A DNA stretch of 64,000 bases, from the NCBI GenBank assembly GCA_011390335.1, contig JAABSO010000002.1, positions 124,001 through 188,000 of the forward strand, written 5' to 3'. Source of the stretch: Desulfotignum sp. (GTDB lineage: Bacteria; Desulfobacterota; Desulfobacteria; Desulfobacterales; Desulfobacteraceae). Position numbers and translations under genes: made by a program. Within the stretch, counting starts at the first letter, position 1. Each line of letters opens with the position of its first letter. Shown here one piece after another: positions 55,360 to 63,593 of the stretch. The notes under the pieces were generated by a model. That model did no database searches and had not been told where the DNA came from. It saw only the letters and a program-made list of their open reading frames with translations.

Positions 55360-56940
55360 TTGAACTACTCAGGTTATGCTTCAATTCATGCGCGGCACAT
55401 CCCTGAAAAGGTCTGCCTGATTGAAAGGACGCCTGCTTCAGGCACAAGGCGCACCTTTACCTGGCAGGAATTCAATGATGAGATTAACCGCACCGCCAAT
55501 TACCTGGCTAAAGAACTGGGGGTGAAAAAGGGTGATTTTGTCATGCACCTGCAGAACAATTCTCTGGAATGGCTGGTCACCTATTATGCCATCATCCGTC
55601 TGGGTGCTGTGGTGGTGCCCTTGAACTTCAGGTTTGAAAGCCCGGATATTCAGTATGCAGCCGGGGTCTGCAACCCGGATGTCTTCATACTGGGATCGGA
55701 ATTTCTGGGCGTGGTTCAGCCGATCCAAAAAAGCCTTGCCTCCATCAAACACTTTATCTGTGTGGGTGAAACCGTCCCTGAAGACATGGTCGATTTTTCC
55801 ACCATCCAGCAATACAAAGACACCGATGATGCCATGGTCCAGGTGAAAAGAGACCATGGCCTGGCAATGATGTTCACCTCCGGTACCACCGGCAAACCCA
55901 AGCCCGTGCTTCATACCCACTATTCTCTTAACAGCACCGCCGTTGGCAACGGCATGACCTATTTTGTGCAAAAAGATGACAATTACCTGATTTTTTTGCC
56001 CTTATATCATTCCGGGACCCTGTTTTTATGGGCACCGTTTTACGCCACAGGCGCTGCCGGCACCATTATCAAAGATTTTAGAGACCCCAAATGGATCATT
56101 GAAGCCATGGCAGCTGAAGGGTGTACAGATACACTTTTTGTGGTTCCCATTGCCATCGCCATTCTCAATGCCATGAACAGCAAGACTATTAACCTCAAAG
56201 AGTATGATCTGTCTGCCTGGAAATACATGGAGGTGGGTGCCCAGCCGGTGCCTTTTGACATCATGAAGGAGCTGGTGGAAAAACTGCCCTGCAAGGTGTC
56301 CAATATCTACGGCATCACCGAAGGCGGTGGGGGCGGTACCTTTAATCTGTATCCGGAAGATGTGCTCACAAAGCCGGGTTCCATTGGAAAGCCCACTTTC
56401 GGGGTGGAGGCAAAAATAGTGGATCCATTAGGGGAGGAACTGCCTGCCGGAGAGGTGGGAGAGCTGGTATTCAGAACACCCCGCATGATGTATGCATACT
56501 ACTCCAATCCTGAAAAAACAGAAGAAACCATAAAAAATGGTTGGCTTTATACCGGAGATCTACTAAAGAAGGATAAGGACGGCTATTTCTATATTGTGGA
56601 CCGCATGAAAGACATGATTACCAGCGGCGGTGAAAATATTTTTCCGGTGGAGATCGAAGATGCGCTCATGGACCATCCGAATATTGATGATGTAGCCTGT
56701 ATCGGATATCCCGATGACCGGCTGGTGGAAATAGTGATGGCTGTGGTGCAGCTCAAGGATGGGCGAAAGATGACAGAAGAGGATGTGATTGCATTTGCCA
56801 AAACCAAACTGTCGTTGTACAAGGTTCCAAGGAAGGTGCTTTTTGATGAGGTTCCCAGAAACCCCACAGGAAAATTGATGAAACCCCAGCTCAGACAGAA
56901 ATATACCGGCCGCAAAGAGGCGTTCAAACAGCTGGCATAG
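55360..56940 (+). CDS. AMP-forming acyl-CoA ligase/synthetase
   Basis: A 526-residue adenylate-forming ligase. It has the P-loop TSGTTGKPKPVLHTHYS (about residues 172-188), the adenine pocket YGITEGGGGG, YTGDLLKKDKDGYFYIVDR (about 390-410), KDMITSGGENIFPVEIE, and the catalytic Lys in NPTGKLMKPQLR near the end. It activates a carboxylic acid to its CoA thioester via acyl-AMP. In this setting acetoacetate released by BKACE, or an aromatic acid, is a likely substrate. It starts at TTG 55360 behind AAGGAGGAG, a near-perfect ribosome site. Confidence 0.93.
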   Translation: MNYSGYASIHARHIPEKVCLIERTPASGTRRTFTWQEFNDEINRTANYLAKELGVKKGDFVMHLQNNSLEWLVTYYAIIRLGAVVVPLNFRFESPDIQYAAGVCNPDVFILGSEFLGVVQPIQKSLASIKHFICVGETVPEDMVDFSTIQQYKDTDDAMVQVKRDHGLAMMFTSGTTGKPKPVLHTHYSLNSTAVGNGMTYFVQKDDNYLIFLPLYHSGTLFLWAPFYATGAAGTIIKDFRDPKWIIEAMAAEGCTDTLFVVPIAIAILNAMNSKTINLKEYDLSAWKYMEVGAQPVPFDIMKELVEKLPCKVSNIYGITEGGGGGTFNLYPEDVLTKPGSIGKPTFGVEAKIVDPLGEELPAGEVGELVFRTPRMMYAYYSNPEKTEETIKNGWLYTGDLLKKDKDGYFYIVDRMKDMITSGGENIFPVEIEDALMDHPNIDDVACIGYPDDRLVEIVMAVVQLKDGRKMTEEDVIAFAKTKLSLYKVPRKVLFDEVPRNPTGKLMKPQLRQKYTGRKEAFKQLA

Positions 56941-57032
56941 GTTCCAGACCAAAGTTACAACCAGTGCGGATGCAAAGGGCCCGCCGCGCTGACAGCAATA
57001 TAACTTTAACCGTAAGGAAAGGAACAGACATT

Positions 57033-58109
57033 ATGAGATTTCCAACAATTTTTAGCTTTTTGCTGGTATTGACGGTGGCCATCTTCACGTTAACAGGTTC
57101 CGGTCTGGCTGCTGCGCCCTCACTTGACAAATGGAAACCGGATTTTGACCCCAAAGGTGCCAAATACCGGTGCATTGTTTCCAATGTTTCCACACCGGCC
57201 CTGGTGGGCACCCATGCCGGATTTGAAATGCGGGATGCGTTGTGGAAACGCACCAACGGTCAGATTTATATTGATTTTAAACCCCTTTCCATCCTTGGCG
57301 GTGAGGTGGAGGTGCTCAATATGCTACAGATGGGTGCCATCCAGGGCATGGGCGTATCTTCCGTGGCATCCACCAACCTGGGGCCCAGGTTCGGTATTGT
57401 CAACCTGCCGTTCCTGGTGGATTCATTTGAAAAGCTGGACAAGTTTATCTCCAATGACAAACTGTTCAACCATTTTTTAAATGCCATGGACCACCAGGGT
57501 ATCACGGGTCTGGATATTACCGGATACGGTCATTATGGCTGGGCCACCACAGAACCGGTGAGAACCATTGAAGATGCCAAAAAAATAAAATTCCGGACTG
57601 CCGAAGCTGCCGTTAACCAACTGTCTTACAGAAACTGGGGATTTAATCCGGTGTCCATGCCCTGGCCTGATGTGCCGGTGGCATTGAAACAGGGGGTCAT
57701 CACCGGTCTGGACCACACCCTGGCCGTGTGCTACCTGACCAAAAAATTTGAAGTGGCTAAATATTTTACAGAGATCAACTATGCCCAGGGTCTGTTTATC
57801 TGGATTTTCAACAAGGCATGGCTGGCCAGCCTGCCCGATGATTTGCGGCAGACCTTTATTGAAACAGTACATGATGTCGCTGCTGCCAACCGGAAAAAAA
57901 CGGCTGTCTGGGAAGAGGAGAACAAAAAGGCTGCCCAGGGGGAAGGGGTGGAATTCATCCAGCTGCCTGATGCGGATATAGAAATTCTCAAAGACCAGAG
58001 CCAGGCCACATATGAAAAATATGCCGAAGAAATCAACAAACTGTATCCCGGAGATACCTATAAACCGGATAATTTTCTCAAGGAAGTGCAGGATTTTTTA
58101 AGCGAATAG
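57033..58109 (+). CDS. dctP: TRAP transporter solute-binding protein (DctP family)
   Basis: A 358-residue periplasmic receptor. The signal peptide is MRFPTIFSFLLVLTVAIFTL up to about residue 27 (GLAAAPS). It has the DctP-type KKIKFRTAEA segment with the carboxylate-binding Arg188, then FNPVSMPWPDVPVALKQGVITG. TRAP receptors hold organic acids through that Arg. The ligand is presumably the amino or keto acid used by the island. AAAGGA stands about 9 bases before ATG 57033. It is followed by the two membrane subunits. Confidence 0.93.
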   Translation: MRFPTIFSFLLVLTVAIFTLTGSGLAAAPSLDKWKPDFDPKGAKYRCIVSNVSTPALVGTHAGFEMRDALWKRTNGQIYIDFKPLSILGGEVEVLNMLQMGAIQGMGVSSVASTNLGPRFGIVNLPFLVDSFEKLDKFISNDKLFNHFLNAMDHQGITGLDITGYGHYGWATTEPVRTIEDAKKIKFRTAEAAVNQLSYRNWGFNPVSMPWPDVPVALKQGVITGLDHTLAVCYLTKKFEVAKYFTEINYAQGLFIWIFNKAWLASLPDDLRQTFIETVHDVAAANRKKTAVWEEENKKAAQGEGVEFIQLPDADIEILKDQSQATYEKYAEEINKLYPGDTYKPDNFLKEVQDFLSE

Positions 58110-58211
58110 AATCAGAGACTTGAGTCAGGCCTGTTTTATCATGCAAGCCTGACCACAACTTGAAAGATCAACTCTCAAAGTTGCGTTAATCATTAGCCTG
58201 GGATTGTGTTT

Positions 58212-58694
58212 ATGTCTGGAAAATTACTGAGGAAACTTGACAAGGCTGCCAGCCATTTTGAAGAATGGACCCTTTTCATTATTGTTATCGCAGCGTTGAT
58301 CGCTTTGTTTTTCAATGTTGTACTGCGGTATGGATTCAATTATACCCTTGCCTGGAGTGAAGAGCTGGTCCGGATTGTGATCATTTACTCTACGTTTGTG
58401 GGGGCCAGCGTGGCGGTTAAGCAGCGGGCCATGATCCGGATCGACGCCGTAGTCCAGATTTTTCCCAAACTGAAAAAAGGCCTGACCTTTTATACCAATA
58501 TCCTGATGCTGGTGTTTGCCGGGATGATGATCTATTATGGATATGAAATGACCCATCTCCAGTTTTTGACCCACCAGAAAACCATCATCATGCAGATTCC
58601 CCTGGTTATTGTATACGCCGTCATGCCTGTTACAGGCATGATGGTGTTTCTCAGGACGATTCAGGTCATGGTTCAGGATTTCACATCAAAATAA
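58212..58694 (+). CDS. dctQ: TRAP transporter small membrane subunit (DctQ family)
   Basis: A 160-residue protein with four hydrophobic helices. The family features are VVLRYGFNYTLAWSEELVRIVI (about 37-58) and AVKQRAMIRIDAVVQ. It links the receptor to the large subunit. Starts at GTG 58206 or ATG 58212 are both possible; ATG is placed 8 bases after GGGA. It lies between dctP and dctM, which starts 13 bp later. Confidence 0.92.
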   Translation: MSGKLLRKLDKAASHFEEWTLFIIVIAALIALFFNVVLRYGFNYTLAWSEELVRIVIIYSTFVGASVAVKQRAMIRIDAVVQIFPKLKKGLTFYTNILMLVFAGMMIYYGYEMTHLQFLTHQKTIIMQIPLVIVYAVMPVTGMMVFLRTIQVMVQDFTSK

Positions 58695-58707
58695 AGGGCC
58701 TTTTTTC

Positions 58708-60000
58708 ATGCAGACAAGTGATCTGATTATTCTCTGTATTCTATTGGGGTGCATGTTTACCTATGTACCTGTTTTTTTGTGTCTGTTTTTCACCGCTGCC
58801 ATCGGGCTGATTTTTTTTCTGGACATGCCCCTGGCCCTTTTGATCCAGACCCTTTTCAGGAGCCTGGATAATTTTTCTTTGGTGGTGGTGCTGTTTTTTA
58901 TCCTTTGCGGCAATATCATGAGCAAGGGAAAAACCGTGGAAAAACTCATCAACCTGGCCAATGCCCTTGTGAGCTGGCTGCCCGGGGGCTTAGGCATGGC
59001 CGGAGTCATCGGATGCGGGCTGTTTGGCGCTATTTCAGGATCCACTGTGGCCACGGTGGTGGCCTTAGGCGGGTTCATGATCCCGGCCCTGATGAAAAAC
59101 GGATATGATGAAGATTATACCCTGGGGCTCATGACCACCTCCCCGAACCTGGGGGTCATTATCCCCCCCAGCATCAGCATGATCTTTTATTCCATGATCA
59201 GCAATGTGTCGTTAGAAGGGTTGTTTATCACCGGGTTCATCCCAGGGCTGTTGATTATTTTCTGTGTCTGTCTCTATAGCTGGCTCAAATACAGGAACAG
59301 AACCGATATCAAACGGCTGCCCGCCCCCAAAATGGGTGATTTGCTGGCGATTTTCAAGGAGGGTTTCTGGGCGTTGATGCTCATCGTCATCATTTTTGGC
59401 GGCATATTTTCCGGGATGTTCACCGCCAATGAGGCAGCGGTGGTGGCATCTGTATATGCGCTTTTTGTGGAATATTTTATCTACCGGTCCATGGGCTTTG
59501 ACGACATCAAGGATGTGACCGTGAGTTCTGCGGTCACATCAGCCACCCTGCTGCTTATCGTGGCATCAGCCACCTGTTTCGGCAGGTATCTTACTTTTGA
59601 AAATATCCCCAACCGGGTCGCAGAGGTGGTGGTGGCCACCATCCAGTCTCCGATCATGTTTTTACTGGCCATGAATATTCTGCTGCTCATCATCGGCATG
59701 TTCATGGATATTATTTCCGCCACCCTGATTCTGGGACCGGTGTTTTTGCCGCTTCTGGGGCCGTTCAATGTGGATCCCATGCATTTTGGCCTGATCATGA
59801 CCGTAAACCTGGCCATTGGATACTGTACCCCGCCCATGGGGGTAAGCCTGTTTATCACCGGGGCCCTGGCCAAGCGGGATATTATCTATGTGTCCCGGGC
59901 CATATGGCCGTTTCTGGCGATCCAGATCGCTGTGCTGTTTTTCCTGACCTATTCCCCCCGGGTAGTATTGTGGCTGCCTGGGCTGTTCGGTTATAATTGA
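58708..60000 (+). CDS. dctM: TRAP transporter large membrane subunit (DctM family)
   Basis: A 430-residue channel subunit with about twelve hydrophobic helices and the family blocks LFFILCGNIMSKGK, GLFGAISGSTVATVVALGG, TSPNLGVIIPPSI, SGMFTANEAAVVASVYAL and a DIISATLILGPVFLPLL stretch. It uses a sodium or proton gradient to take up the ligand. It is the last gene of the island; a hairpin shared with the convergent response regulator gene follows. Confidence 0.95.
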   Translation: MQTSDLIILCILLGCMFTYVPVFLCLFFTAAIGLIFFLDMPLALLIQTLFRSLDNFSLVVVLFFILCGNIMSKGKTVEKLINLANALVSWLPGGLGMAGVIGCGLFGAISGSTVATVVALGGFMIPALMKNGYDEDYTLGLMTTSPNLGVIIPPSISMIFYSMISNVSLEGLFITGFIPGLLIIFCVCLYSWLKYRNRTDIKRLPAPKMGDLLAIFKEGFWALMLIVIIFGGIFSGMFTANEAAVVASVYALFVEYFIYRSMGFDDIKDVTVSSAVTSATLLLIVASATCFGRYLTFENIPNRVAEVVVATIQSPIMFLLAMNILLLIIGMFMDIISATLILGPVFLPLLGPFNVDPMHFGLIMTVNLAIGYCTPPMGVSLFITGALAKRDIIYVSRAIWPFLAIQIAVLFFLTYSPRVVLWLPGLFGYN

Positions 60001-60015
60001 TGCCGTATGGTAATG

Positions 60016-60052
60016 AAAAAAAGAGCCTGTCATGTTAATCCGTGACAGGCTC
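60016..60052 (-). terminator. Rho-independent terminator of the response regulator gene
   Basis: A perfect 10-bp stem, GAGCCTGTCA (60023-60032) with TGACAGGCTC (60043-60052), loop 10 nt. On the minus strand it is followed by a T-run (the A-run at 60016-60022), fitting the convergent response regulator gene. On the plus strand the T content after the stem is lower (CACAGTATTGTTTTT), so it may also serve dctM less well. Confidence 0.8.
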
Positions 60053-60065
60053 CACAGTATTGTTT

Positions 60066-60617
60066 TTAAATCCCTTTATCAATGATATTGGCACTGTGAC
60101 GGAGCCGTTCCTGGATACCCCGGGACACCGTCCAGTGCTGCTCAAATTCATCCCAGAAGTCCCGGTTTTCATCTTTCCAGTTGTCACCGAACCGCAGGTC
60201 AAAGTGGTCTCCAAGTTTGTCAAACAAAAGCTTCCAGGTGGGTTTCCCCTGGCTTCTTGCACCCATCAGTTCATCAATCAGGGTGTCCAGGTCACTTAAA
60301 TGTTCCTTTGACAGATAGGAAATGGCGCCTTTTTTAATGGATTCTATCAATGACTGGGGATTCATGGCATTGGCGGTGAGCATGATGGCCGGGATATCCC
60401 TTTTGACACATTCCTCCAGCAGCTTGATGCCGTTGACCCCCATAATATCCAGGATGGCCAGGTCATACCGGGTGTTATAGATTTTTTCCGATGCGGTATC
60501 ATAGTCTTTTGCCACATCCACCGTTGCCGTATCAAGGATTTCCTGGATGGTTTCAATGATATCCTGTTCATCATCCACTGCCAGTATGTGCTTGTCTTTA
60601 AGAAAGGATTTGGTCAT
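60066..60617 (-). CDS. Orphan response regulator, CheY-like receiver with C-terminal extension
   Basis: A 183-residue protein. The receiver domain (about 8-125) has acidic pair Asp15-Asp16, phospho-acceptor Asp57 (LAILDIMG), Thr81 and Lys104 (LSKEHL), so it should be phosphorylatable. The last ~60 residues (from ARSQGKPTWKLLFDKLGDHF) are not a recognised DNA-binding domain; the DFWDEFEQHW stretch is acidic and aromatic. No histidine kinase is adjacent. AAAGGAGAA precedes the start. It is convergent with dctM. Confidence 0.9.
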   Translation of the reverse strand: MTKSFLKDKHILAVDDEQDIIETIQEILDTATVDVAKDYDTASEKIYNTRYDLAILDIMGVNGIKLLEECVKRDIPAIMLTANAMNPQSLIESIKKGAISYLSKEHLSDLDTLIDELMGARSQGKPTWKLLFDKLGDHFDLRFGDNWKDENRDFWDEFEQHWTVSRGIQERLRHSANIIDKGI

Positions 60618-61281
60618 GGTGATTCTCCTTTACCATATTTATATTAAAAGGTTTTATCTTCTTTTAACTTGTTATTGTTTTGTGACATTTGGGATTTTTA
60701 TGAAAAAGATTAATAAGTATGGTTTTATTTCCTAATTTTAATTAGTTACCGGAACCTGTTGAAAAAGTCAAGAAGGAACTCAATTGTCCCTACTCGCAAT
60801 ACCTTGTTGCCTGTTCCTGTTTGCCCGGGAAACCATTTTTGATGACCTGTGCCTGGTCTTTGGTTCTGGCACCAACCGGTGCAGGGTTGAATATGATTCC
60901 AGGCAGCAGCCCTCCGGGGTGTCCTGTGCCCGTCCCGAAAGATCTCGGGACGGGCACAGGACACCCCGGAGGGCGGACGCGATTTAGGCGGACTCCATAC
61001 ATATGAGATTATATGGAATTACGCAGTCGTTGCAGCAGAATTCTGATTGCGAAACCCGGCTATGTTATGGTAAGCAGGGGACTGCGCCGGGCAGAATCCG
61101 GGCAGAATATGATTGGTAACACAGGTATGGATGATGATGGATTTTGTTGACAGCCAACGGTTTCTTTATAGAACGGTACCCGGAGCAGGCAGGGAGTCTG
61201 AACCGGTTATAGTCCCCAAAGCAGAACCATTCCGGGTATCCCAAAAATTCAGCGCGCTTTTTGGCGCAGAGGTGATCTGTT
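60618..61281. other. Intergenic region with perfect palindrome
   Basis: 664 bp between divergent genes. It holds an AT-rich stretch (60618-60750) that should carry the response regulator promoter, the 29-bp-arm palindrome at 60910-60973, and a short open frame at 61131-61295 that overlaps pgeF (separate entry). Nothing else is recognised. Confidence 0.6.
60910..60973. repeat. Perfect 29-bp inverted repeat
   Basis: Arms 60910-60938 and 60945-60973 match perfectly over 29 bp with a 6-nt spacer (AAGATC). The arms contain GTGTCCTGTGCCCG and CGGGCACAGGACAC, the same core as the MITE-like repeats at 4279 and 16027, and the spacer recalls their CAAGATCT/TGAGATT loops. It may be a collapsed or ancestral member of that family, and could also fold as an RNA hairpin. 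Confidence 0.8.
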
Positions 61282-61295
61282 ATGGTGCCCGATGA
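61131..61295 (+). CDS. Possible short ORF overlapping pgeF start
   Basis: An open frame of about 55 codons (ATG 61131) with a stop at 61293-61295, overlapping pgeF by 14 bp in another frame. Composition is moderately protein-like (RESEPVIVPKAEPFRVSQKFSALFGA). No ribosome site is clear and no family is recognised. It might be a leader ORF whose translation affects pgeF, or chance. Confidence 0.2.
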   Translation: MMMDFVDSQRFLYRTVPGAGRESEPVIVPKAEPFRVSQKFSALFGAEVICYGAR

Positions 61296-62079
61296 TGCAT
61301 CCAATGGCATGGATCCATTAAGGTTTTCCCATTTAGCCGGGTGCCCGGATCTGGTCCATGCCGTGTTTGACCGCAAAGGCGGGGTGAGCAGCCCCCCTTT
61401 TGACACCCTGAATGTGGGGTTCAGCACTGGTGATGATCCTGTTGCTGTCACAGAAAACCGGAACCGGATCCTGTCATATCTTGGCCTGTCCCGGGCGTTG
61501 TTTTTACACCAGGTGCATGGCAGCGATATTCTGGAGCTGCTCGCAGAAAACGCAGATCCAAAATTGTTCTGGAAACCTGGCATGTCCTTGCCCACAGCCT
61601 GTGCAACAGCTGACGGGGTGGTCACAGATATGTCCGGCCTTGCCCTGGTGATCCAGGTGGCGGACTGCCAGGCAGTGATGATGGCAGATCCCTATAAAAA
61701 GGTCATTGCCAATGTCCATTCCGGGTGGCGGGGCAGTCTGGAAAACATCATTGGAAAATGCGTGGATGTGATGACCGGCAGGTTCAGGTGCCGCCCTGAA
61801 GATATTCTGGCAGGCATATCTCCTTCCCTGGGTCCCTGCTGCGCTGAATTCAAACATTTCCGCAAAGAGATTCCGCAAAATCTGTGGCAGTATAAACGGT
61901 TGGACAAGGACTATTTTGACTTCTGGGCACTTTCCTGTGACCAGCTTCTGGAAAAAGGACTACGTCATGATCATATCAAAAAAATGAATCTGTGTACCCG
62001 CTGCAGTGGGGATCTGTATTTTTCGTATCGAAAGGCCAAAAAAACCGGCAGGTTTGCCTGTGCAATAGGTCTTTTGTGA
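61282..62079 (+). CDS. pgeF: Purine nucleoside phosphorylase / laccase-domain protein PgeF (YfiH)
   Basis: A 265-residue protein of the YfiH family, long labelled polyphenol oxidase and shown in relatives to act as a zinc-dependent purine nucleoside phosphorylase/deaminase and to edit peptidoglycan precursors. The metal-binding set is visible: LHQVHGS, VADCQAVM and VHSGWRG, plus CTRCSGDLYFSYR near the end. ATG 61282 has AGAGGTG 7 bases upstream. Confidence 0.93.
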   Translation: MVPDDASNGMDPLRFSHLAGCPDLVHAVFDRKGGVSSPPFDTLNVGFSTGDDPVAVTENRNRILSYLGLSRALFLHQVHGSDILELLAENADPKLFWKPGMSLPTACATADGVVTDMSGLALVIQVADCQAVMMADPYKKVIANVHSGWRGSLENIIGKCVDVMTGRFRCRPEDILAGISPSLGPCCAEFKHFRKEIPQNLWQYKRLDKDYFDFWALSCDQLLEKGLRHDHIKKMNLCTRCSGDLYFSYRKAKKTGRFACAIGLL

Positions 62080-62115
62080 TGCAGCAAAAGAATGCAGAAT
62101 CAGGTTTTTTTCACG

Positions 62116-62144
62116 TTGACTTCACAGGGAGCATATGGTATTTG
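62116..62144 (+). promoter_or_regulatory. Candidate promoter of the F0 operon
   Basis: TTGACT (62116-62121) and TATTTG (62139-62144) with a 17-bp spacer lie 55 bp upstream of the atpZ start. The -35 is near consensus; the -10 is weak. Confidence 0.35.
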
Positions 62145-62199
62145 CTCAAAGGTAAATTGATCTTTGAACGGCCAGAGACCAATATAAGAGAGGCGGCAG

Positions 62200-62418
62200 A
62201 TGAAAAAGGAAACCGGCAAAAACCTCAGAGAACTTGGTTATTTTGCCAGCCTCGGCATATCAGTGGCGCTTTCGATTTTTATCGGCCTCGGACTGGGGCT
62301 CTGGCTGGATAAGAAATTTGATACAGATCCTGTCCTGATGTTTGTGGGTCTGGCCTTAGGCATTGTTGCCGGGTTCAGCAATATCATCAGGGCCGGTAAA
62401 AAAGGGAAGAATTATTAA
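62200..62418 (+). CDS. atpZ: AtpZ/AtpI-like small membrane protein of F0 operon
   Basis: A 72-residue protein with two hydrophobic helices (YFASLGISVALSIFIGLGLGLWLD and LMFVGLALGIVAGFSNII), the AtpZ/putative F0F1-ATPase subunit pattern. Such proteins are encoded at the head of atp operons and are implied in Mg transport or c-ring assembly. Its stop overlaps the atpI start (TTAATG). GAGG precedes the start by 7 bases. Confidence 0.9.
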   Translation: MKKETGKNLRELGYFASLGISVALSIFIGLGLGLWLDKKFDTDPVLMFVGLALGIVAGFSNIIRAGKKGKNY

Positions 62419-62819
62419 TGCAGGATTTGACAAAAGTGGTTGATCTTGTCACAAAAGCCAATTGGCTGCTGCTGGTGCTTGCCAGTCTGGCGGCGCTTAT
62501 GACCACGCCCATGCCTGTTTATCTCGGGGTGGTGGCCGGCGGATTGATTGTGGCAGTCAATTTTCATCTTTTGAAGAAAACCATTAATAACAGCATTCGT
62601 CCTGGGGTGGTATCAGAAAAGGGGCGGTCCCTGGTGGGGCATGTCCTGGTGAAATATTATATCCGATTTGCCGTCAGCAGTATCCTGATCTTTCTGCTGA
62701 TATCAAACCATATTGTTCATCCGCTGGGGCTTCTGGCGGGGCTTTCGGTGGTGGTTGCAAGCGTGTTCCTGGTAACGCTGCTTGTGGTGACAAGACTATA
62801 TTTTAAGGAGGCGGTATAA
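62418..62819 (+). CDS. atpI: ATP synthase subunit I
   Basis: A 133-residue membrane protein with four hydrophobic helices, of the ATP synthase I family that assists c-ring assembly. The gene overlaps atpZ by one base and ends one base before the GTG of atpB, with AGGAGG at its very end serving as the ribosome site of atpB. Confidence 0.9.
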   Translation: MQDLTKVVDLVTKANWLLLVLASLAALMTTPMPVYLGVVAGGLIVAVNFHLLKKTINNSIRPGVVSEKGRSLVGHVLVKYYIRFAVSSILIFLLISNHIVHPLGLLAGLSVVVASVFLVTLLVVTRLYFKEAV

Positions 62820-62820
62820 G

Positions 62821-63510
62821 GTGGAACATCCATATTTATTTCTGACATCTGTGTTCGGACTGTTTGGCTTGGAAGAATGGGCAGCGCACCATCCCCATGT
62901 GACCTATATGTGGTTTGCCATGATTATTCTGATCGTTTTCGGGTGGCTGGCCGGTAAAAGCGTATCTCTGGTACCAAAAACAGCCCAGAATGTGTTTGAG
63001 GTCGTGATTTCAGGCATGGAGGAATTTGTGGTCAGCATCACCGGAGAAGAGGGACGTAAATCCTATCCCTTGTTGATTTCAATTTTTTTGTTTGTCCTGG
63101 TGGGTAATCTCATGGGTCTTGTGCCGTCATTTTACCCCCCCACAGCCAGCGTGAATACCACCATGGCACTGGCGCTTATAGCTGTGGGCTGGAGCCATGT
63201 GGTGGGTGTCTGGCACCATGGATTCAAATACATCAAGCATTTTTTAGGGCCCGTACCCCTGATGATCCCCTTGTTTCTCCCTATTGAGCTTATTGCCCAT
63301 ACCGCCCGGGTGCTGTCTTTGACCTTTCGTCTTTTCGGAAACATGATGGGGCATGAACTGGTGGTGCTTATTCTGCTCATGCTGGGCGGCATGTTCCTGG
63401 CACCTCTTCCGGTTATGGCAATGGGGGTTTTTGTGGCCCTGGTCCAGGCATTTGTGTTTTTCCTTTTGTCCACCATGTATATTGCCGGTGCCATTGAAGA
63501 AGCACATTGA
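62821..63510 (+). CDS. atpB: ATP synthase F0 subunit a
   Basis: A 229-residue inner-membrane subunit with five to six helices that forms the ion half-channels against the c-ring. It has FVLVGNLMGLVPSFYPPTASVNTTMALALI, the essential Arg in SLTFRLFGNMMGHE (stator arginine of helix 5) and a Gln-rich last helix (ALVQAFVFFLLSTMYIAGA). The start is GTG 62821 with AGGAGG 9 bases upstream. It is followed by atpE after 83 bp. Confidence 0.96.
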   Translation: MEHPYLFLTSVFGLFGLEEWAAHHPHVTYMWFAMIILIVFGWLAGKSVSLVPKTAQNVFEVVISGMEEFVVSITGEEGRKSYPLLISIFLFVLVGNLMGLVPSFYPPTASVNTTMALALIAVGWSHVVGVWHHGFKYIKHFLGPVPLMIPLFLPIELIAHTARVLSLTFRLFGNMMGHELVVLILLMLGGMFLAPLPVMAMGVFVALVQAFVFFLLSTMYIAGAIEEAH

Positions 63511-63593
63511 TACGGTTTTTTTTACGGGAAATGGAAGAAGCCCGTTTTGTTGTAGTTATATTCATTTAACTTAAAGGTTAGAAGGAGTAAAAA

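Noticed and set aside
60746..61006. Overlapping short open frames on both strands across the perfect palindrome
   Set aside because: Inverted symmetry makes both strands read alike; no start signals and no conserved protein features.
61060..61112. Cobalamin-riboswitch-like GC-rich stretch before pgeF
   Set aside because: No B12 box or recognisable set of paired stems was found.
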